DNA of 64,000 nucleotides from an uncultured Granulosicoccaceae bacterium (GCA_937927895.1 CALGKA010000014.1:1-64000); one strand, 5' to 3'; numbered from the stretch's first letter, positions 1-9,385 are shown. Numbers and translations are program-made. The notes: a model not told the origin generated them from the letters alone.

Positions 1-1124
1 GCGCCAGCGTTGCTTGCAGGTATAGTGAGCATCGGTTCCATTGACACCACCATGCCTGGCTCTAGCACGGTATGAATATCTTCTCTGAGTTCTAAGCCCG
101 CTTCACGGCCATAGTAATGGCTCAAGACTCCGAATGAATGACCGTAACCGAAAGAGCGGTATTGGAGTAGATTTAGATCTTCGAAGTATTCGTTAATTTC
201 AGCACAGATTTGTGCACAACTTACACCTGGCTTTATAAGTGAGATGCCCAGTTCATGTGCTCCCACATTCGCTTGCCATATTTTTAGAGATTCGGCATCC
301 GGCTCACCAACGAACAGTGTTCTTTCAAGAGCAGTGTAATAACCGTTGATCATTGGGAAAGTATTTAAGCTTAAGATATCGTGTGGTTCTAGCTTGCGCG
401 AAGTCACCGGATTATGAGCGCCGTCGGTGTTGACGCCAGACTGAAACCAAACCCATGTGTCTCTATATTCAGAATCAGGGAAGCTTTTAGCTATCTCTAA
501 CTCCATAGCGTCGCGTCCTGCCATGGCGACATCAATTTCTCTAGTGCCAACTTTAATGCCTTCTCTAATTGCATAGCCACCGACGTCGGCAATTCTTGCG
601 CCTTCTTTTATCAATGAAATTTCAGCTTCAGATTTATGCATGCGTTGTTGCATTGTTTCTGGCGCTATATCTATGCACTCGGCATTGGGAAAAAACTGCA
701 ATAACGTTTGCTGTTGTTGCAGGCTAAGGTGATCACCTTCTACACCGACTCGGCTAAGAGTGCCGGTGATCTCTTTAATCGCTCGCCAGTAGTTGTCACG
801 TTGCCAGTCGGTGTACACCACGTTTTCAAAAGCACCGCAGCGGCCAGGTTGCCCGCCATCAATATTGGCTGATACGGTCACTACTCGATCGTTAGTCACT
901 ACGCAGGCATAAGGTCTGCCGAACGCGCAATAGAGAAAGCCACTATAGTAGGCAATGCAATGCATCGATGTGAATATCACAGCATCAAGACTATGCGGTT
1001 CTAAACGTTTGCGAATGGTAGCGACGCGTTGTTCGAACTCCGCTTTGCTAAAAGTAAGTATGGAGGAGGCGCTGTGCTCAGGGCCATGGGGGAAATCGAA
1101 AAAGTGTGGTCTTACGGTAGACAT
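1..1124 (-). CDS. Creatinase (creatine amidinohydrolase), 3' end cut by window edge
   Basis: Hydrolyses creatine to sarcosine and urea in the cytoplasm. This M24-fold ('pita-bread') enzyme uses no metal. The 374 visible residues match the known Pseudomonas creatinase closely from end to end: FTSMHCIAYYSGFLYC, FGRPYACVV, VYTDWQRDNYW, WFQSGVNTDGAHNPVT, the ALERTLF strand and the C-terminal GHSFGVLSHYYGREAG and EPGMVVSMEPM. The His in GAHNPVT (about residue 237) corresponds to the catalytic His232 of the Pseudomonas enzyme. About 25-30 C-terminal residues lie outside the window. The ATG at 1124 has a GGAG 5 nt upstream. The metal-dependent Xaa-Pro peptidases share the fold, but the creatinase signature residues around Phe/Arg of FGRP and the conserved His favour creatinase. 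Confidence 0.93.
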   Translation of the reverse strand, partial: MSTVRPHFFDFPHGPEHSASSILTFSKAEFEQRVATIRKRLEPHSLDAVIFTSMHCIAYYSGFLYCAFGRPYACVVTNDRVVTVSANIDGGQPGRCGAFENVVYTDWQRDNYWRAIKEITGTLSRVGVEGDHLSLQQQQTLLQFFPNAECIDIAPETMQQRMHKSEAEISLIKEGARIADVGGYAIREGIKVGTREIDVAMAGRDAMELEIAKSFPDSEYRDTWVWFQSGVNTDGAHNPVTSRKLEPHDILSLNTFPMINGYYTALERTLFVGEPDAESLKIWQANVGAHELGISLIKPGVSCAQICAEINEYFEDLNLLQYRSFGYGHSFGVLSHYYGREAGLELREDIHTVLEPGMVVSMEPMLTIPASNAG

Positions 1125-1710
1125 AATGACTCCGGTTTAGAACCCGGGTCTGTCCCGGGCTATTCTCCGGGCGTGCAGGATAGAAGCAGTGGCACACAAC
1201 TGTGCTGCTGGGGAAAACATGGATCACAGGTGAGCATGTATGGCGACGCCATCGCCATTCCCAATTCGGAATTTACGCTTAAAGATGGTCTTGGGCAAGG
1301 CTAAAAAGTGGCCTGTTATAGGGTTTAAATAATTATTTGGTAGCATTGATTTGTGCTGACAAAACCAAACTATTTCCATATGTTGTTACTGACTGGAAAT
1401 GCTTGGGTTTAATAGGTATCTACATGTCGATTTCAAAGATGTCAGTGGTACATAGGAAGATATCCGTAATCCTTCGTGTAATGTCGAGTGCTAACATTTT
1501 AATTCACCGGTCTGTTCGAAAGAAACTCTTCTCCGTAGTTTCCGACAGGATGTCGGCTTAAACCGTCATGTATTCCTAGAAAAATTCTAATTTTCTACTA
1601 AAACTTAGTAACTACTTTCCCATAGCGGCCGAATGCTTGATCGGTAACTGTCGATTGGCTTTATGGCATCTATTTGCTTGAATTTATTATTATTTTTAAG
1701 AGGTGTTTGA
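1125..1710. other. Intergenic region without a convincing gene
   Basis: Several short open frames occur but none has a ribosome site, family resemblance or coding-like composition. A small GC-rich inverted pair, CCCGGG-TCTGT-CCCGGG at 1143-1159, lies just upstream of the creatinase start. The last ~350 bases are AT-rich and probably hold the promoter of the downstream lipoprotein gene, whose AGAGG ribosome site is at 1699-1703. Confidence 0.5.
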
Positions 1711-3099
1711 ATGAAATTAGCTGTGCTGGGGTGCTTTTTAACTGTGCTTATCGGCTGTGATTCCGGTCAGAAACAAGCGGTGTCCGACAACCCGACTGCT
1801 GTCGCCCTGAGTGATGATGCCCCGCCTCCTATTTGTACGTCGTCAGCTGATGATCACGGTGATGGCTGGGGCTGGGATAACGGTGTCTCTTGTCGTTGGC
1901 CCGGGGCGGTTGCGTCAGATGCCTCTGCTGCTAGATCTGTCGTGCCAGAATGTTCTGCTGCTGCAATTAATCACGGTAGTGGTTGGGGTTGGGAAAATAA
2001 TCAATCTTGCCGTTGGGGTGATTCGACTCTTTCCGATGATGTTGTACCTTATTCAAGCAATGCACCGCAAATTCAAGTGGGTGTGCCAAACCCGTCCGGT
2101 CAGTGTTCTGCAAGCGCGCTTGATACTGGTGATGGTTGGGGTTGGGAATATGGTGCGCCGTGTCAGTGGGGCTCTGTGCAGCCGGCCGCGTCCGGCTACT
2201 CTGTTTCAGTCCCTGGGCCAGTTAATGTTCCGGTGATTGGTTATGAACAAGGTAAGCCAATTTGTTTGACTGATGCCAGTGACGGTAATGGTGATAGTTT
2301 TGGTTATGAGTCCGGGCGTACTTGTGCCGTGGTTGATGGCCGTACGGCTACAGCTGAAAAGCCGTTACTGAATACACGTTGGTGTCAGCCGTGGGCTGAA
2401 ATTAGCTACGGTGACTACGTATTGCAAAACAATACCTGGAACGACAGTGAAGTTTATTCAAACAATTGGCATCAGTGTATTGAGCTTACCGGTTCATCTT
2501 CAAAATATATTGCTAAGTGGGATTACAATTGGCTTGCTAAAGATCGTGGTAATGAGTTTGCGGTAAAAAGCTACCCGCAAGTGTATTACGGTCGTAAAAC
2601 CAGAAACTCTATCTCTGGCAGCGTAGAGAAATTAGGTTTGCCAGCGCCACTTTATCAGTTACCCCAATATATGGTTAAGTACAAGTACTCTGAAACGGGT
2701 AACCCTGAGCGCAATGTAGCGCTTGAGTCATTCTTTCACACGAGCTGTGAAGCAGAAGAGTGGAACAAGCAGTTTGAAATGATGGTTTGGGTTGGTGTGC
2801 CTGTTACTCGTGGTCCAGGGCCCAAAGTGGCAGAGGCGACCATTGATGGCAAGGTATGGAATGTACACGTGAACCCATCGCTTGGTTGGGGTTATGTAGC
2901 GTTTGTTGCGCAGCGGCCCGAGCAAGAAGGTTGGCTTGATTGGAATAAGTTCATCGATTGGACTCGTTACAATGGCCCGGGCTTTGGTGTACCAAGAATT
3001 CAAAATAACACCTGCATGGGTGCTATTGAGATTGGTACTGAAACCTTTTGGGGGCAGGGAACCTTTACCCTGCATGAATTCAAAGTAGTTCGCCAATAA
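1711..3099 (+). CDS. GH12 endoglucanase/xyloglucanase-like lipoprotein with Cys-Trp modules
   Basis: Predicted surface or periplasmic lipoprotein that cleaves beta-1,4-glucan or xyloglucan. The signal peptide ends in a lipobox, LIGC (Cys about residue 16). Residues about 41-205 hold four short modules of the type C-x(8-10)-GDGWGW-x(4-5)-C (for example HGSGWGWENNQSC). They resemble half of a CBM10-type cellulose-binding motif; the fourth is degenerate (GDSFGYESGRTC). Residues about 225-462 look like glycoside hydrolase family 12: YGDYVLQNNTWN, SYPQVYYG, the nucleophile strand FEMMVWVG (Glu356) and the acid/base motif GTETFWGQG (Glu444). Both catalytic Glu are present. The modules recur in the CotH-like protein at 44.7 kb. 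Fold assignment is by motif only, so confidence is good for GH12 and lower for substrate. Confidence 0.82.
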   Translation: MKLAVLGCFLTVLIGCDSGQKQAVSDNPTAVALSDDAPPPICTSSADDHGDGWGWDNGVSCRWPGAVASDASAARSVVPECSAAAINHGSGWGWENNQSCRWGDSTLSDDVVPYSSNAPQIQVGVPNPSGQCSASALDTGDGWGWEYGAPCQWGSVQPAASGYSVSVPGPVNVPVIGYEQGKPICLTDASDGNGDSFGYESGRTCAVVDGRTATAEKPLLNTRWCQPWAEISYGDYVLQNNTWNDSEVYSNNWHQCIELTGSSSKYIAKWDYNWLAKDRGNEFAVKSYPQVYYGRKTRNSISGSVEKLGLPAPLYQLPQYMVKYKYSETGNPERNVALESFFHTSCEAEEWNKQFEMMVWVGVPVTRGPGPKVAEATIDGKVWNVHVNPSLGWGYVAFVAQRPEQEGWLDWNKFIDWTRYNGPGFGVPRIQNNTCMGAIEIGTETFWGQGTFTLHEFKVVRQ

Positions 3100-3110
3100 C
3101 GCCTTTGCTG

Positions 3111-3152
3111 CTAGCCGGGTGCTTTACGCAATAGTGCAAAGCACCCGGCTAG
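3111..3152. terminator. 15-bp perfect hairpin shared by convergent genes
   Basis: CTAGCCGGGTGCTTT at 3111-3125 pairs perfectly with AAAGCACCCGGCTAG at 3138-3152, leaving a 12-nt loop. It sits 11 nt after the GH12 stop, and its left arm contains the stop codon and last codons of the convergent efflux gene. No long U-tract follows on either strand, so it may act as a bidirectional barrier or 3'-end stabiliser rather than a classic intrinsic terminator. Confidence 0.65.
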
Positions 3153-4340
3153 AGTGGCAAAACCACAAATAGTTATTGCGATAAACATTGGCAATTCGCT
3201 GCCTTTAAGTGTGGCGCTCAGCACTAGCGTTATTACGATCGCTATCGCTATTTGAATGGTGCCAAGCAACCCTGAAGCGCTACCCGCAAGATCTGAACGC
3301 ACACTCATAGCGGCAGAGGTTAAATTGGGCAGGCACATACCATTGCTTAACGCGATAAATTGCATGGGTAAAAACAAGCCAAGTAAATGCTGAGTAGTAG
3401 AAAAAAGCCAAAACAAAACAACACCTACTACAAGTGGCAGCATACTCAGGGTGATCATCTTTTGTGTTCCGAGCTTCTCTGAAAATCTGCCTGCTATAAA
3501 GTTGCCAACGAGGTAGCCTATGGCCACCACTGCGAACCAAGTGCCGTAAGTGGTGGCGCTGTGCCCTCGAAGCTCCATGACAACATATGGCGCTGCAGAT
3601 AAATAACAATAATAAATACCTGCCGAACCACACATAATAAGCAGGTAAGCCAGATACTCTGGTTCTTTTAAAAGTAGTAGGTTGGTTTGCATACTACTTT
3701 GTTTAGGTTTGTTAGCTGAACGCCAAGTCTCTTGCTGATAACAATAACTTAAGATCGCAAACAGCAGCCCGACAACAGCCAGCACCACATAAATGTAACG
3801 CCAGCTACCGGCATCTGTGATCCAACCAAATAACGCCGGCCCGAACAATGGCGCGACCATCATGGCGGTGACCATATAGCCAATAGCGCTAGCGGCTTTA
3901 TCTTTCGGGTGAACATCGCGCATGATAGTGCGTGGTAAGAATACGCACACCGCCGAGCCAAACCCTTGAATAAATCTTCCTGCTAATAGGGTCTCAATTG
4001 AAGGTGCAATGACGCATAGAGCACTGCCAATACTAAATACCAGCAGCGAGCCGATCATCACCGGGCGCCTGCCTATGCGATCTGCAAGGCCGCCGAGTAT
4101 CACTTGTGAAAGCATGGCTGCGAACAGGTACACACTCAGCACCATTTGGGCGAACCCGTAAGTGGTAGTGAGATCATCCATGACAGCGGTGTTGGCAGGT
4201 AAAACGCCATTCATAGCGATGGGGGCAATCGCTGAAATACCGACCAATAACAACAGAGGCGGTTGGCTAATGGCTGTATCAGCCGATGGATTTTGCATGT
4301 AAAGTGGCAACTTGGAGGCGGGTAGGCAATGGTACGGCAA
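3111..4340 (-). CDS. Bcr/CflA-family multidrug efflux MFS transporter
   Basis: Inner-membrane drug:proton antiporter of the DHA1 group (12 predicted membrane helices, 409 residues, usual for the family). Visible features are the Bcr/CflA-type first helix (PIAMNGVLPANTAV), MFS motif A between helices 2 and 3 (GGLADRIGRRPVM) and RFIQGFGSAVCVFLPRTIMRD in helix 4. The annotated ATG gives about 14 extra N-terminal residues; a second ATG at 4298 (MQNPSADTAI) would also give a complete transporter. The gene is convergent with the GH12 gene and divergent from psuK. Substrate cannot be told from sequence. Confidence 0.88.
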   Translation of the reverse strand: MPYHCLPASKLPLYMQNPSADTAISQPPLLLLVGISAIAPIAMNGVLPANTAVMDDLTTTYGFAQMVLSVYLFAAMLSQVILGGLADRIGRRPVMIGSLLVFSIGSALCVIAPSIETLLAGRFIQGFGSAVCVFLPRTIMRDVHPKDKAASAIGYMVTAMMVAPLFGPALFGWITDAGSWRYIYVVLAVVGLLFAILSYCYQQETWRSANKPKQSSMQTNLLLLKEPEYLAYLLIMCGSAGIYYCYLSAAPYVVMELRGHSATTYGTWFAVVAIGYLVGNFIAGRFSEKLGTQKMITLSMLPLVVGVVLFWLFSTTQHLLGLFLPMQFIALSNGMCLPNLTSAAMSVRSDLAGSASGLLGTIQIAIAIVITLVLSATLKGSELPMFIAITICGFATLAGCFALLRKAPG

Positions 4341-4483
4341 TGGAACGGTAAATTAGAGCATTTACGGATGCAGCTTGCCAGTCTGCGATAAACAACAAAA
4401 AAAAGCTCAAAAGTTTACAGCGGGTAAAGTAGCAATAAAACCTATAGAATGTCGCCGTATTAAACTATCCATTCAGGCAAATC

Positions 4484-5416
4484 ATTATTAGTAGCAACCC
4501 TCCATCCGTTGTAGTTTTTGGTGCTATCAACATTGATCTACTAGCGTCCGCCGATACTGCCGCACTTTCTGGTGACTCAACGCCTGGAACCTTGCAGCAA
4601 TTCCAAGGGGGTGTTGGGCGCAATATCGCAGAGAATCTATCTCGACTAGGGATTAGCACCAAGTTGGTATCAGCTGTTGGTGACGATGCTTTTGGTTACG
4701 CGGCGATAGATCACTGTAAGGCGCTTGGAATAGATACCACTGATATTTTGATTAGTGATCATTTCCCAACAGCGAGCTACACAGCAATACACAACTATAA
4801 TGGCGAAATGCTACATGCGGTGTCAGATATGCGATTGTTTGATCAGCTGCAGTTCGCATTATCAGGCTCACAACTGGCGAGTATTTTAGTTTCTGATGCC
4901 ATTGTAATTGATGCAAACTTACCTAGTGCTGCAATTGTTGAGATTGTTGCAAACAGTCGCTCAAAATTAATAGTGGCAGATGCAGTTTCAAGTCAAAAGA
5001 GCACACGTTTGTTGCCAGTAATAGAATCGTTGGATCTGATAAAGGTTAATCGAACTGAAGCTTGTGTGCTAAGTAATGCTGAGCGTAGTGATAGTGAACT
5101 ATCGCAAGCTCTATTGAATCAAGGTGTGAAAGAGGTGTTGTTAACGCTTGGGAGTAAAGGCGCGGTTTTATCGGGTTTCGATCAGCAGACTGTCGGTGTG
5201 CCTGTTTATGAGCCTACTGTAGTTTCTACCACCGGCGCTGGGGATGCATTGTTATCTGCTGTGCTTGCAGCCAGATTATATGGGCTTGATAAACAAGAGC
5301 AGCTACAGTGGGGCATAATTGCTGCGGCCCACACATTGGGTGCCAAGGCGGCCTGCGCCGACACTATCAGTTATAATGTTATTAAAAATACGGTTCGTGA
5401 GCACTTTATCCAATGA
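4484..5416 (+). CDS. psuK: Pseudouridine kinase (PfkB family), non-canonical start
   Basis: Phosphorylates pseudouridine to pseudouridine 5'-phosphate, the substrate of the next gene product. PfkB/ribokinase features: FGAINIDLLA at the N-terminus, FQGGVGRNIAENLSRLG (substrate/dimer motif, very close to E. coli PsuK), and the C-terminal TTGAGDALLSAVLA with the catalytic Asp. The conserved first strand is encoded from about 4505, but no ATG, GTG or TTG occurs in frame between the stop at 4445 and the TTG at 4592, which would delete that strand. I place the start at ATT 4484 (AGG 6 nt upstream); ATC 4481 or ATT 4487 are alternatives. The stop overlaps psuG by 4 nt (ATGA), so the two are translationally coupled. 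Confidence 0.85.
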   Translation: MISSNPPSVVVFGAINIDLLASADTAALSGDSTPGTLQQFQGGVGRNIAENLSRLGISTKLVSAVGDDAFGYAAIDHCKALGIDTTDILISDHFPTASYTAIHNYNGEMLHAVSDMRLFDQLQFALSGSQLASILVSDAIVIDANLPSAAIVEIVANSRSKLIVADAVSSQKSTRLLPVIESLDLIKVNRTEACVLSNAERSDSELSQALLNQGVKEVLLTLGSKGAVLSGFDQQTVGVPVYEPTVVSTTGAGDALLSAVLAARLYGLDKQEQLQWGIIAAAHTLGAKAACADTISYNVIKNTVREHFIQ

Positions 5417-6330
5417 CCAATACGCACGCATCACTTTGTTTTAGTGATGAAGTAACACACGCAGTTAAGAATTCTCAGCCAATTGTGGCACTTGAATCAA
5501 CCATTATTTCGCATGGCATGCCTTGGCCACAAAATGTCGAGACAGCGCTCAAAGTAGAAGCGACTGTTCGAGAAAACGGTGCGGTGCCTGCCACTATTGG
5601 AATAGTAAACGGCCAGTTGTGTGCAGGACTCACGCATAAGCAAATAGAAGCGATTGGTAAGGCAGGCCCCAGTGCTATTAAGGTAAGTCGCAGAGATCTG
5701 CCGTTTATACTTCAAGATCCTTCACTGGTTGGTGCCACTACGGTTGCGGCCACCATGATAATCGCAGAAATGGCGGGCATAAAAGTGTTTGCGACTGGTG
5801 GAATCGGCGGTGTACATCGCGGCGCTGAACACACTATGGATATCTCGGCGGATCTTGCAGAGCTCGGCAGAACATCGGTCGCGGTTGTGTGTGCGGGAGC
5901 TAAATCGATCCTTGATATAGGGCTTACGAAAGAATACCTGGAAACACTTGGCGTGCCTGTAATCGGATATAAAACAGATGTGTGGCCAGCATTTTATACC
6001 AGAACAACAGCGTTTCCTGTTGATTACACTTTACATGCACCTGCGGAAATTGCAGGAGTCCTGCGTAGTAAGTGGGCAGTGGGTTTAGAAGGTGGCGTGG
6101 TGGTGTGCAATCCTGTGCCAGAGGCTTATGCGATGGATGAGGCGGTAATGGATTCAGCCATTAATGCCGCACTAAAAGAGATGGCAGATCTTGAAATTAC
6201 CGGCAAAGAAACCACGCCCTTTTTACTTCAGCGCATTGCCGATATTACCGGTGGTGATAGCCTTACCACTAATATTCAGCTGGTTATTAATAACGCCATT
6301 GTCGCAAGTGGTATAGCCTGCAACTTGTAG
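5413..6330 (+). CDS. psuG: Pseudouridine-5'-phosphate glycosidase
   Basis: Cleaves the C-C glycosidic bond of pseudouridine 5'-phosphate to uracil and ribose 5-phosphate. The 305-residue protein is of normal family length and carries the hallmark blocks: ALESTIISHGMPWPQN (Glu near residue 28), IKVSRRDLP with the active-site Lys, TGGIGGVHRGAE, DISADL (metal Asp region), and CAGAKSILDIG with the second conserved Lys. It starts inside the last codons of psuK and ends directly against the stop codon of the convergent EamA gene (no spacer), so transcription from both sides must meet here. Confidence 0.95.
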   Translation: MTNTHASLCFSDEVTHAVKNSQPIVALESTIISHGMPWPQNVETALKVEATVRENGAVPATIGIVNGQLCAGLTHKQIEAIGKAGPSAIKVSRRDLPFILQDPSLVGATTVAATMIIAEMAGIKVFATGGIGGVHRGAEHTMDISADLAELGRTSVAVVCAGAKSILDIGLTKEYLETLGVPVIGYKTDVWPAFYTRTTAFPVDYTLHAPAEIAGVLRSKWAVGLEGGVVVCNPVPEAYAMDEAVMDSAINAALKEMADLEITGKETTPFLLQRIADITGGDSLTTNIQLVINNAIVASGIACNL

Positions 6331-7263
6331 TTAAGGCTTTTTTCTTTCTCGCCACACATTGCCACGTGCGTGAATTGCAGTCGATGTAACTACGCGTCTA
6401 CCTGCTGTAAGTTCGCGATACAAAGTAAATAAGCCCATGGCAATCACCACACTTGCGCCAATAATGGTGTAGCCATCTGGTACCTCTGCAAAGATAAAGT
6501 ACCCGAATACCATGGCCCAAATAAGGCTTGTATAGCGGTACGGCACTACGTAGGCAATGTCTCCGGTACGCATAGCTAATACAATAAATTGGTAACCAAA
6601 GAATAAAAAACATGCAGCGGAAAACAACAAGCCAAACTGGCGTATGGAGACAGGCTGCCAGTCACTTTGCACGGTTGTTAAAAGTGCACCGACAATACAG
6701 ATAGAAATAGTGGTGGCCAGCGATACCAATAAAGACGGCAGTTCGGTAGGTAGCTTGCGTGTAGCAAGGTCGCGAATGGCGGCAAACACCACTGATGCCA
6801 GTACCAGTAATGAAGCTGGTTGAAAGCCATCTAATCCAGGCCGCACAATGATAAGTACCCCGATAAAGCCAACACCAATAGCTAGCCAACGACGCCAGCC
6901 AATGGGTTCTTTAAGTACTAAAGCACCACCCATGGCAACTGCAAGTGGCAGAGATTGCAAGATTGCCGAGATGGTTGAAAACGGTAAAAGAGTCAGCGCT
7001 GAAAGAAACAGCAGGGTAGCACCCACTTCCATGCTTGAGCGCAACGCGACGATCGGGTTGAATAGTTCTGCGATTCTATTGAGTACGCCTCTTTGCCATG
7101 CAATAAGACTGATCAGTATGATTAATATGAACCCGCGGATGGCCATGATCTGTCCGGGTGGCAAGCTTCCATCAAGTAGTTTTATAAACAGATCATTGAC
7201 TGTGAAGCCCATCATGGACAACATCATATAAAGGCTAGCGCGAATATTGTCTGAAATTGGCAT
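6331..7263 (-). CDS. EamA/DMT-superfamily permease
   Basis: Ten-helix inner-membrane metabolite exporter or importer of the drug/metabolite transporter type; 310 residues with two EamA repeats (about residues 8-138 and 150-285). Typical features are LFIKLLDGSLPPGQIMAIRG in repeat 1 and the Pro-containing end-of-helix segment VVPYRYTSLIWAMVFGYFIF followed by FAEVPDG in repeat 2. The C-terminus is basic (WRERKKP). It faces psuG tail to tail with no gap. Substrate is unknown; a link to nucleoside salvage is only suggested by proximity. Confidence 0.85.
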   Translation of the reverse strand: MPISDNIRASLYMMLSMMGFTVNDLFIKLLDGSLPPGQIMAIRGFILIILISLIAWQRGVLNRIAELFNPIVALRSSMEVGATLLFLSALTLLPFSTISAILQSLPLAVAMGGALVLKEPIGWRRWLAIGVGFIGVLIIVRPGLDGFQPASLLVLASVVFAAIRDLATRKLPTELPSLLVSLATTISICIVGALLTTVQSDWQPVSIRQFGLLFSAACFLFFGYQFIVLAMRTGDIAYVVPYRYTSLIWAMVFGYFIFAEVPDGYTIIGASVVIAMGLFTLYRELTAGRRVVTSTAIHARGNVWRERKKP

Positions 7264-7296
7264 CGGCGCATAGTATCAGTTACTACGGTAATGTCG

Positions 7297-8037
7297 CTAT
7301 AAATTCAATTCCATGACTATGGCAGCATGATCACTCAAACAATGCTGTTTAATATGGGGTTGACCTCCCCAAATGTGTTTGAAGTTGGTCAGTTTGTGCT
7401 TAATGGCGGGATGCAAAAATGCTTGGTCAAGGCGAAAGCCATTACCACCATTCGGTGAATACCATGTGTACTCCCGGCTATTGCCGGAGTGTAGGCGATG
7501 CGCATCGGCCCACTGGTGTTGCGTAAATGACTTTATCCATTGATCTTCAATGGCATTAAATGCAGACGATTCTTCATCAATGTCTATACAGCCACAGTTG
7601 GTATCACCGACTAGCACCGCCTGTGGACCGCGCCATTTCTTCACAAGTTCAGTGATCGACTCCATGAAGGGATATTTTAGTCCGCTGGAGCGATTCGGAA
7701 TATGCATGGCCATCAACGCAATAGTGGTGTGAGGCGCTGAAACGTTTACGTGTAGCCAGCGCTTTTTATTGCTGGGCGCTGTGGCTAAATTGATACGCCG
7801 CAGTGGCCACCGGGAGGCAACTAAAAGTGCGTTGTCAGAAGCGTTGATTGGGTCAGCAGTGCTGCGTTGGTGTTGGAACCCCAATTCATAAAGCCGCTGT
7901 GCTATCCATACGCTTGCAGGTGTTGCACGAAATTCAGATAACGCAATAATATCGGGTTGCCATAACTGTAGTTGATCAACAATGCCTTGCGCTCTAACAC
8001 CGCCACCCGCACGAATATTCCAAGAAACGATTTTCAA
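7297..8037 (-). CDS. Endonuclease/exonuclease/phosphatase (EEP) family hydrolase
   Basis: Metal-dependent phosphoesterase of the DNase I/ExoIII fold, 246 residues from the TTG at 8037. EEP motifs in order: WNIRAGG near the N-terminus, LSEFR (metal-binding Glu), GDTNC (Asp/Asn pair) and SDHAAI (catalytic Asp-His) near the C-terminus. The TTG start gives a protein beginning MKIVSWNIRAGG, as is usual in this family. An ATG at 8136 would add 33 residues of unlikely sequence and overlap the upstream gene by 59 nt. The spacing of 40 nt from the SAF-domain gene upstream suggests cotranscription. No signal peptide. Substrate (DNA, phospholipid or other) cannot be judged. Confidence 0.8.
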   Translation of the reverse strand: MKIVSWNIRAGGGVRAQGIVDQLQLWQPDIIALSEFRATPASVWIAQRLYELGFQHQRSTADPINASDNALLVASRWPLRRINLATAPSNKKRWLHVNVSAPHTTIALMAMHIPNRSSGLKYPFMESITELVKKWRGPQAVLVGDTNCGCIDIDEESSAFNAIEDQWIKSFTQHQWADAHRLHSGNSREYTWYSPNGGNGFRLDQAFLHPAIKHKLTNFKHIWGGQPHIKQHCLSDHAAIVMELNL

Positions 8038-8077
8038 GTGTATATTGCCACTAAAATGTATGCGGTTATTAAAGACG

Positions 8078-9385
8078 CTAACACGCAAACAAGCTTTCCA
8101 TCTTGCGCCTAAAAGAGATGTTATCAAGGCTTTCATCTATATCGACGTCTTGCCACAGCACCGGTTGATTGGCAGCTATGTCATTTTTAAGCGTTACGTG
8201 ATGCGCTAAACCGATCGGCAAGCCGCCTAACTGTAGTGATATTTGTGCCGGATATAATTTCCCCCATACGGTGAAGCCGCCTTCGCCATCCAGTGTTTCT
8301 GAAGCTTTAAGGTCTCTTTTTGCGGTTGCGATAACATCAGCTTGAAAGCCTTGCGTGCTGCCTGTTGCTTTGCCGAGCAATGCTGCCGCCAGTATCGATA
8401 TATTGAGCTCAAGACCAATTAAGTGAAAAGGTTTATACATCGCAGAGTATTGGCCTGAATCGTCGGTGTTCATTCCGTATTGTTTAAAACACGCAGCGGT
8501 GTAGTCATTGGGTGCTTCGATAACCACATAAACACCCCAGCGCAAGTCTTTAAATACAGGGCGGCCATCACGCTCTAGGGACGATACAACTTCAACTTGA
8601 CCAGCGTTATCTAGTTGGCCGCCTTTGTCGATAGGGCGCAGTACATGAGCTAGATCATCCATTCCTGCTGCAGGAAACTTTAGGCCATTATCGGGTGCTG
8701 AAAGCCCTGTAGCATTCGCTATGGCTGCCATCTCGAGTGCTGACTTTGTGCCATCAAGAAAACTATTGAACATTTGGCAGTTCATGCCTGCCGCACTTGC
8801 TTGTTCCGCTGTTAGGCCGTAGTGGTCCCACACTGTGTCAGGGGTTGAGCGGTGATAACTGGGTAGATACTTTGTACCTTTGCCTGCAGCCACGACATTA
8901 AAACCGGTGGCGCGGGCCCACTCAACTAATTCGCAAGTAAGGGCAGGCTGATCACCGTAGGCCATTGAATAAACTACACCTGCTTGCTTAGCCTGTTGCG
9001 CAAGTAATGGTCCTGCGAGTACATCGGCCTCTACATTAACCATCACAATATGCACACCTTGTTCTATGGCTTGGCGTGCGTGATGAATACCGACTGTCGG
9101 GTTGCCAGTGGCTTCAACGACAACATCTACAACACTTTTATTAATGATCTTACTGGCGTCATCAGTAAAGTGAGTTTTATCGATAAGTTCCTGTGTCCAG
9201 CCTACAGATGCACAAGAGGCTTTAGCGCGGGCAGGGTGAAGATCGGCTATGGCCGTGACTTGCAAGCCTGTAGTGGTGGGTGCTTGTGATAAAAACATGC
9301 TGCCGAATTTACCAGCGCCAATCAAGCCGACTCTGACAGGCTTGCCTTCTGCTACGCGTGCTTGTAAATCAGTATAGAGAAACAT
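8078..9385 (-). CDS. Homoserine-dehydrogenase-like NAD(P)-binding protein with SAF domain
   Basis: Oxidoreductase-type protein of 435 residues. Residues 17-150 form a Rossmann domain (VRVGLIGAGKFGSMFL, with the GxGxxG pattern) followed by VVEATGNPTVG; residues about 180-330 resemble the homoserine-dehydrogenase catalytic region, and the C-terminal ~100 residues look like a SAF domain (YKPFHLIGLELNISILAAAL). Proteins of this architecture occur in sugar-acid and polyol catabolic clusters and are often mis-named FlgA-like; the reaction here is unknown. The ATG at 9385 lies inside the last codons of a truncated PhyH frame and has no clear ribosome site of its own, so it is probably translated by coupling to that remnant. 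Confidence 0.75.
   Translation of the reverse strand: MFLYTDLQARVAEGKPVRVGLIGAGKFGSMFLSQAPTTTGLQVTAIADLHPARAKASCASVGWTQELIDKTHFTDDASKIINKSVVDVVVEATGNPTVGIHHARQAIEQGVHIVMVNVEADVLAGPLLAQQAKQAGVVYSMAYGDQPALTCELVEWARATGFNVVAAGKGTKYLPSYHRSTPDTVWDHYGLTAEQASAAGMNCQMFNSFLDGTKSALEMAAIANATGLSAPDNGLKFPAAGMDDLAHVLRPIDKGGQLDNAGQVEVVSSLERDGRPVFKDLRWGVYVVIEAPNDYTAACFKQYGMNTDDSGQYSAMYKPFHLIGLELNISILAAALLGKATGSTQGFQADVIATAKRDLKASETLDGEGGFTVWGKLYPAQISLQLGGLPIGLAHHVTLKNDIAANQPVLWQDVDIDESLDNISFRRKMESLFAC

Noticed and set aside
1-1124. Xaa-Pro dipeptidase annotation for the M24 protein
   Set aside because: The detailed match to creatinase blocks, including the active-site His region NTDGAHNPVT, is much better than to metal-dependent M24 peptidases.
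1029-1304. 91-codon + strand frame overlapping the creatinase start
   Set aside because: Lies antisense to the confident creatinase N-terminus and continues into non-coding DNA; no supporting signals.
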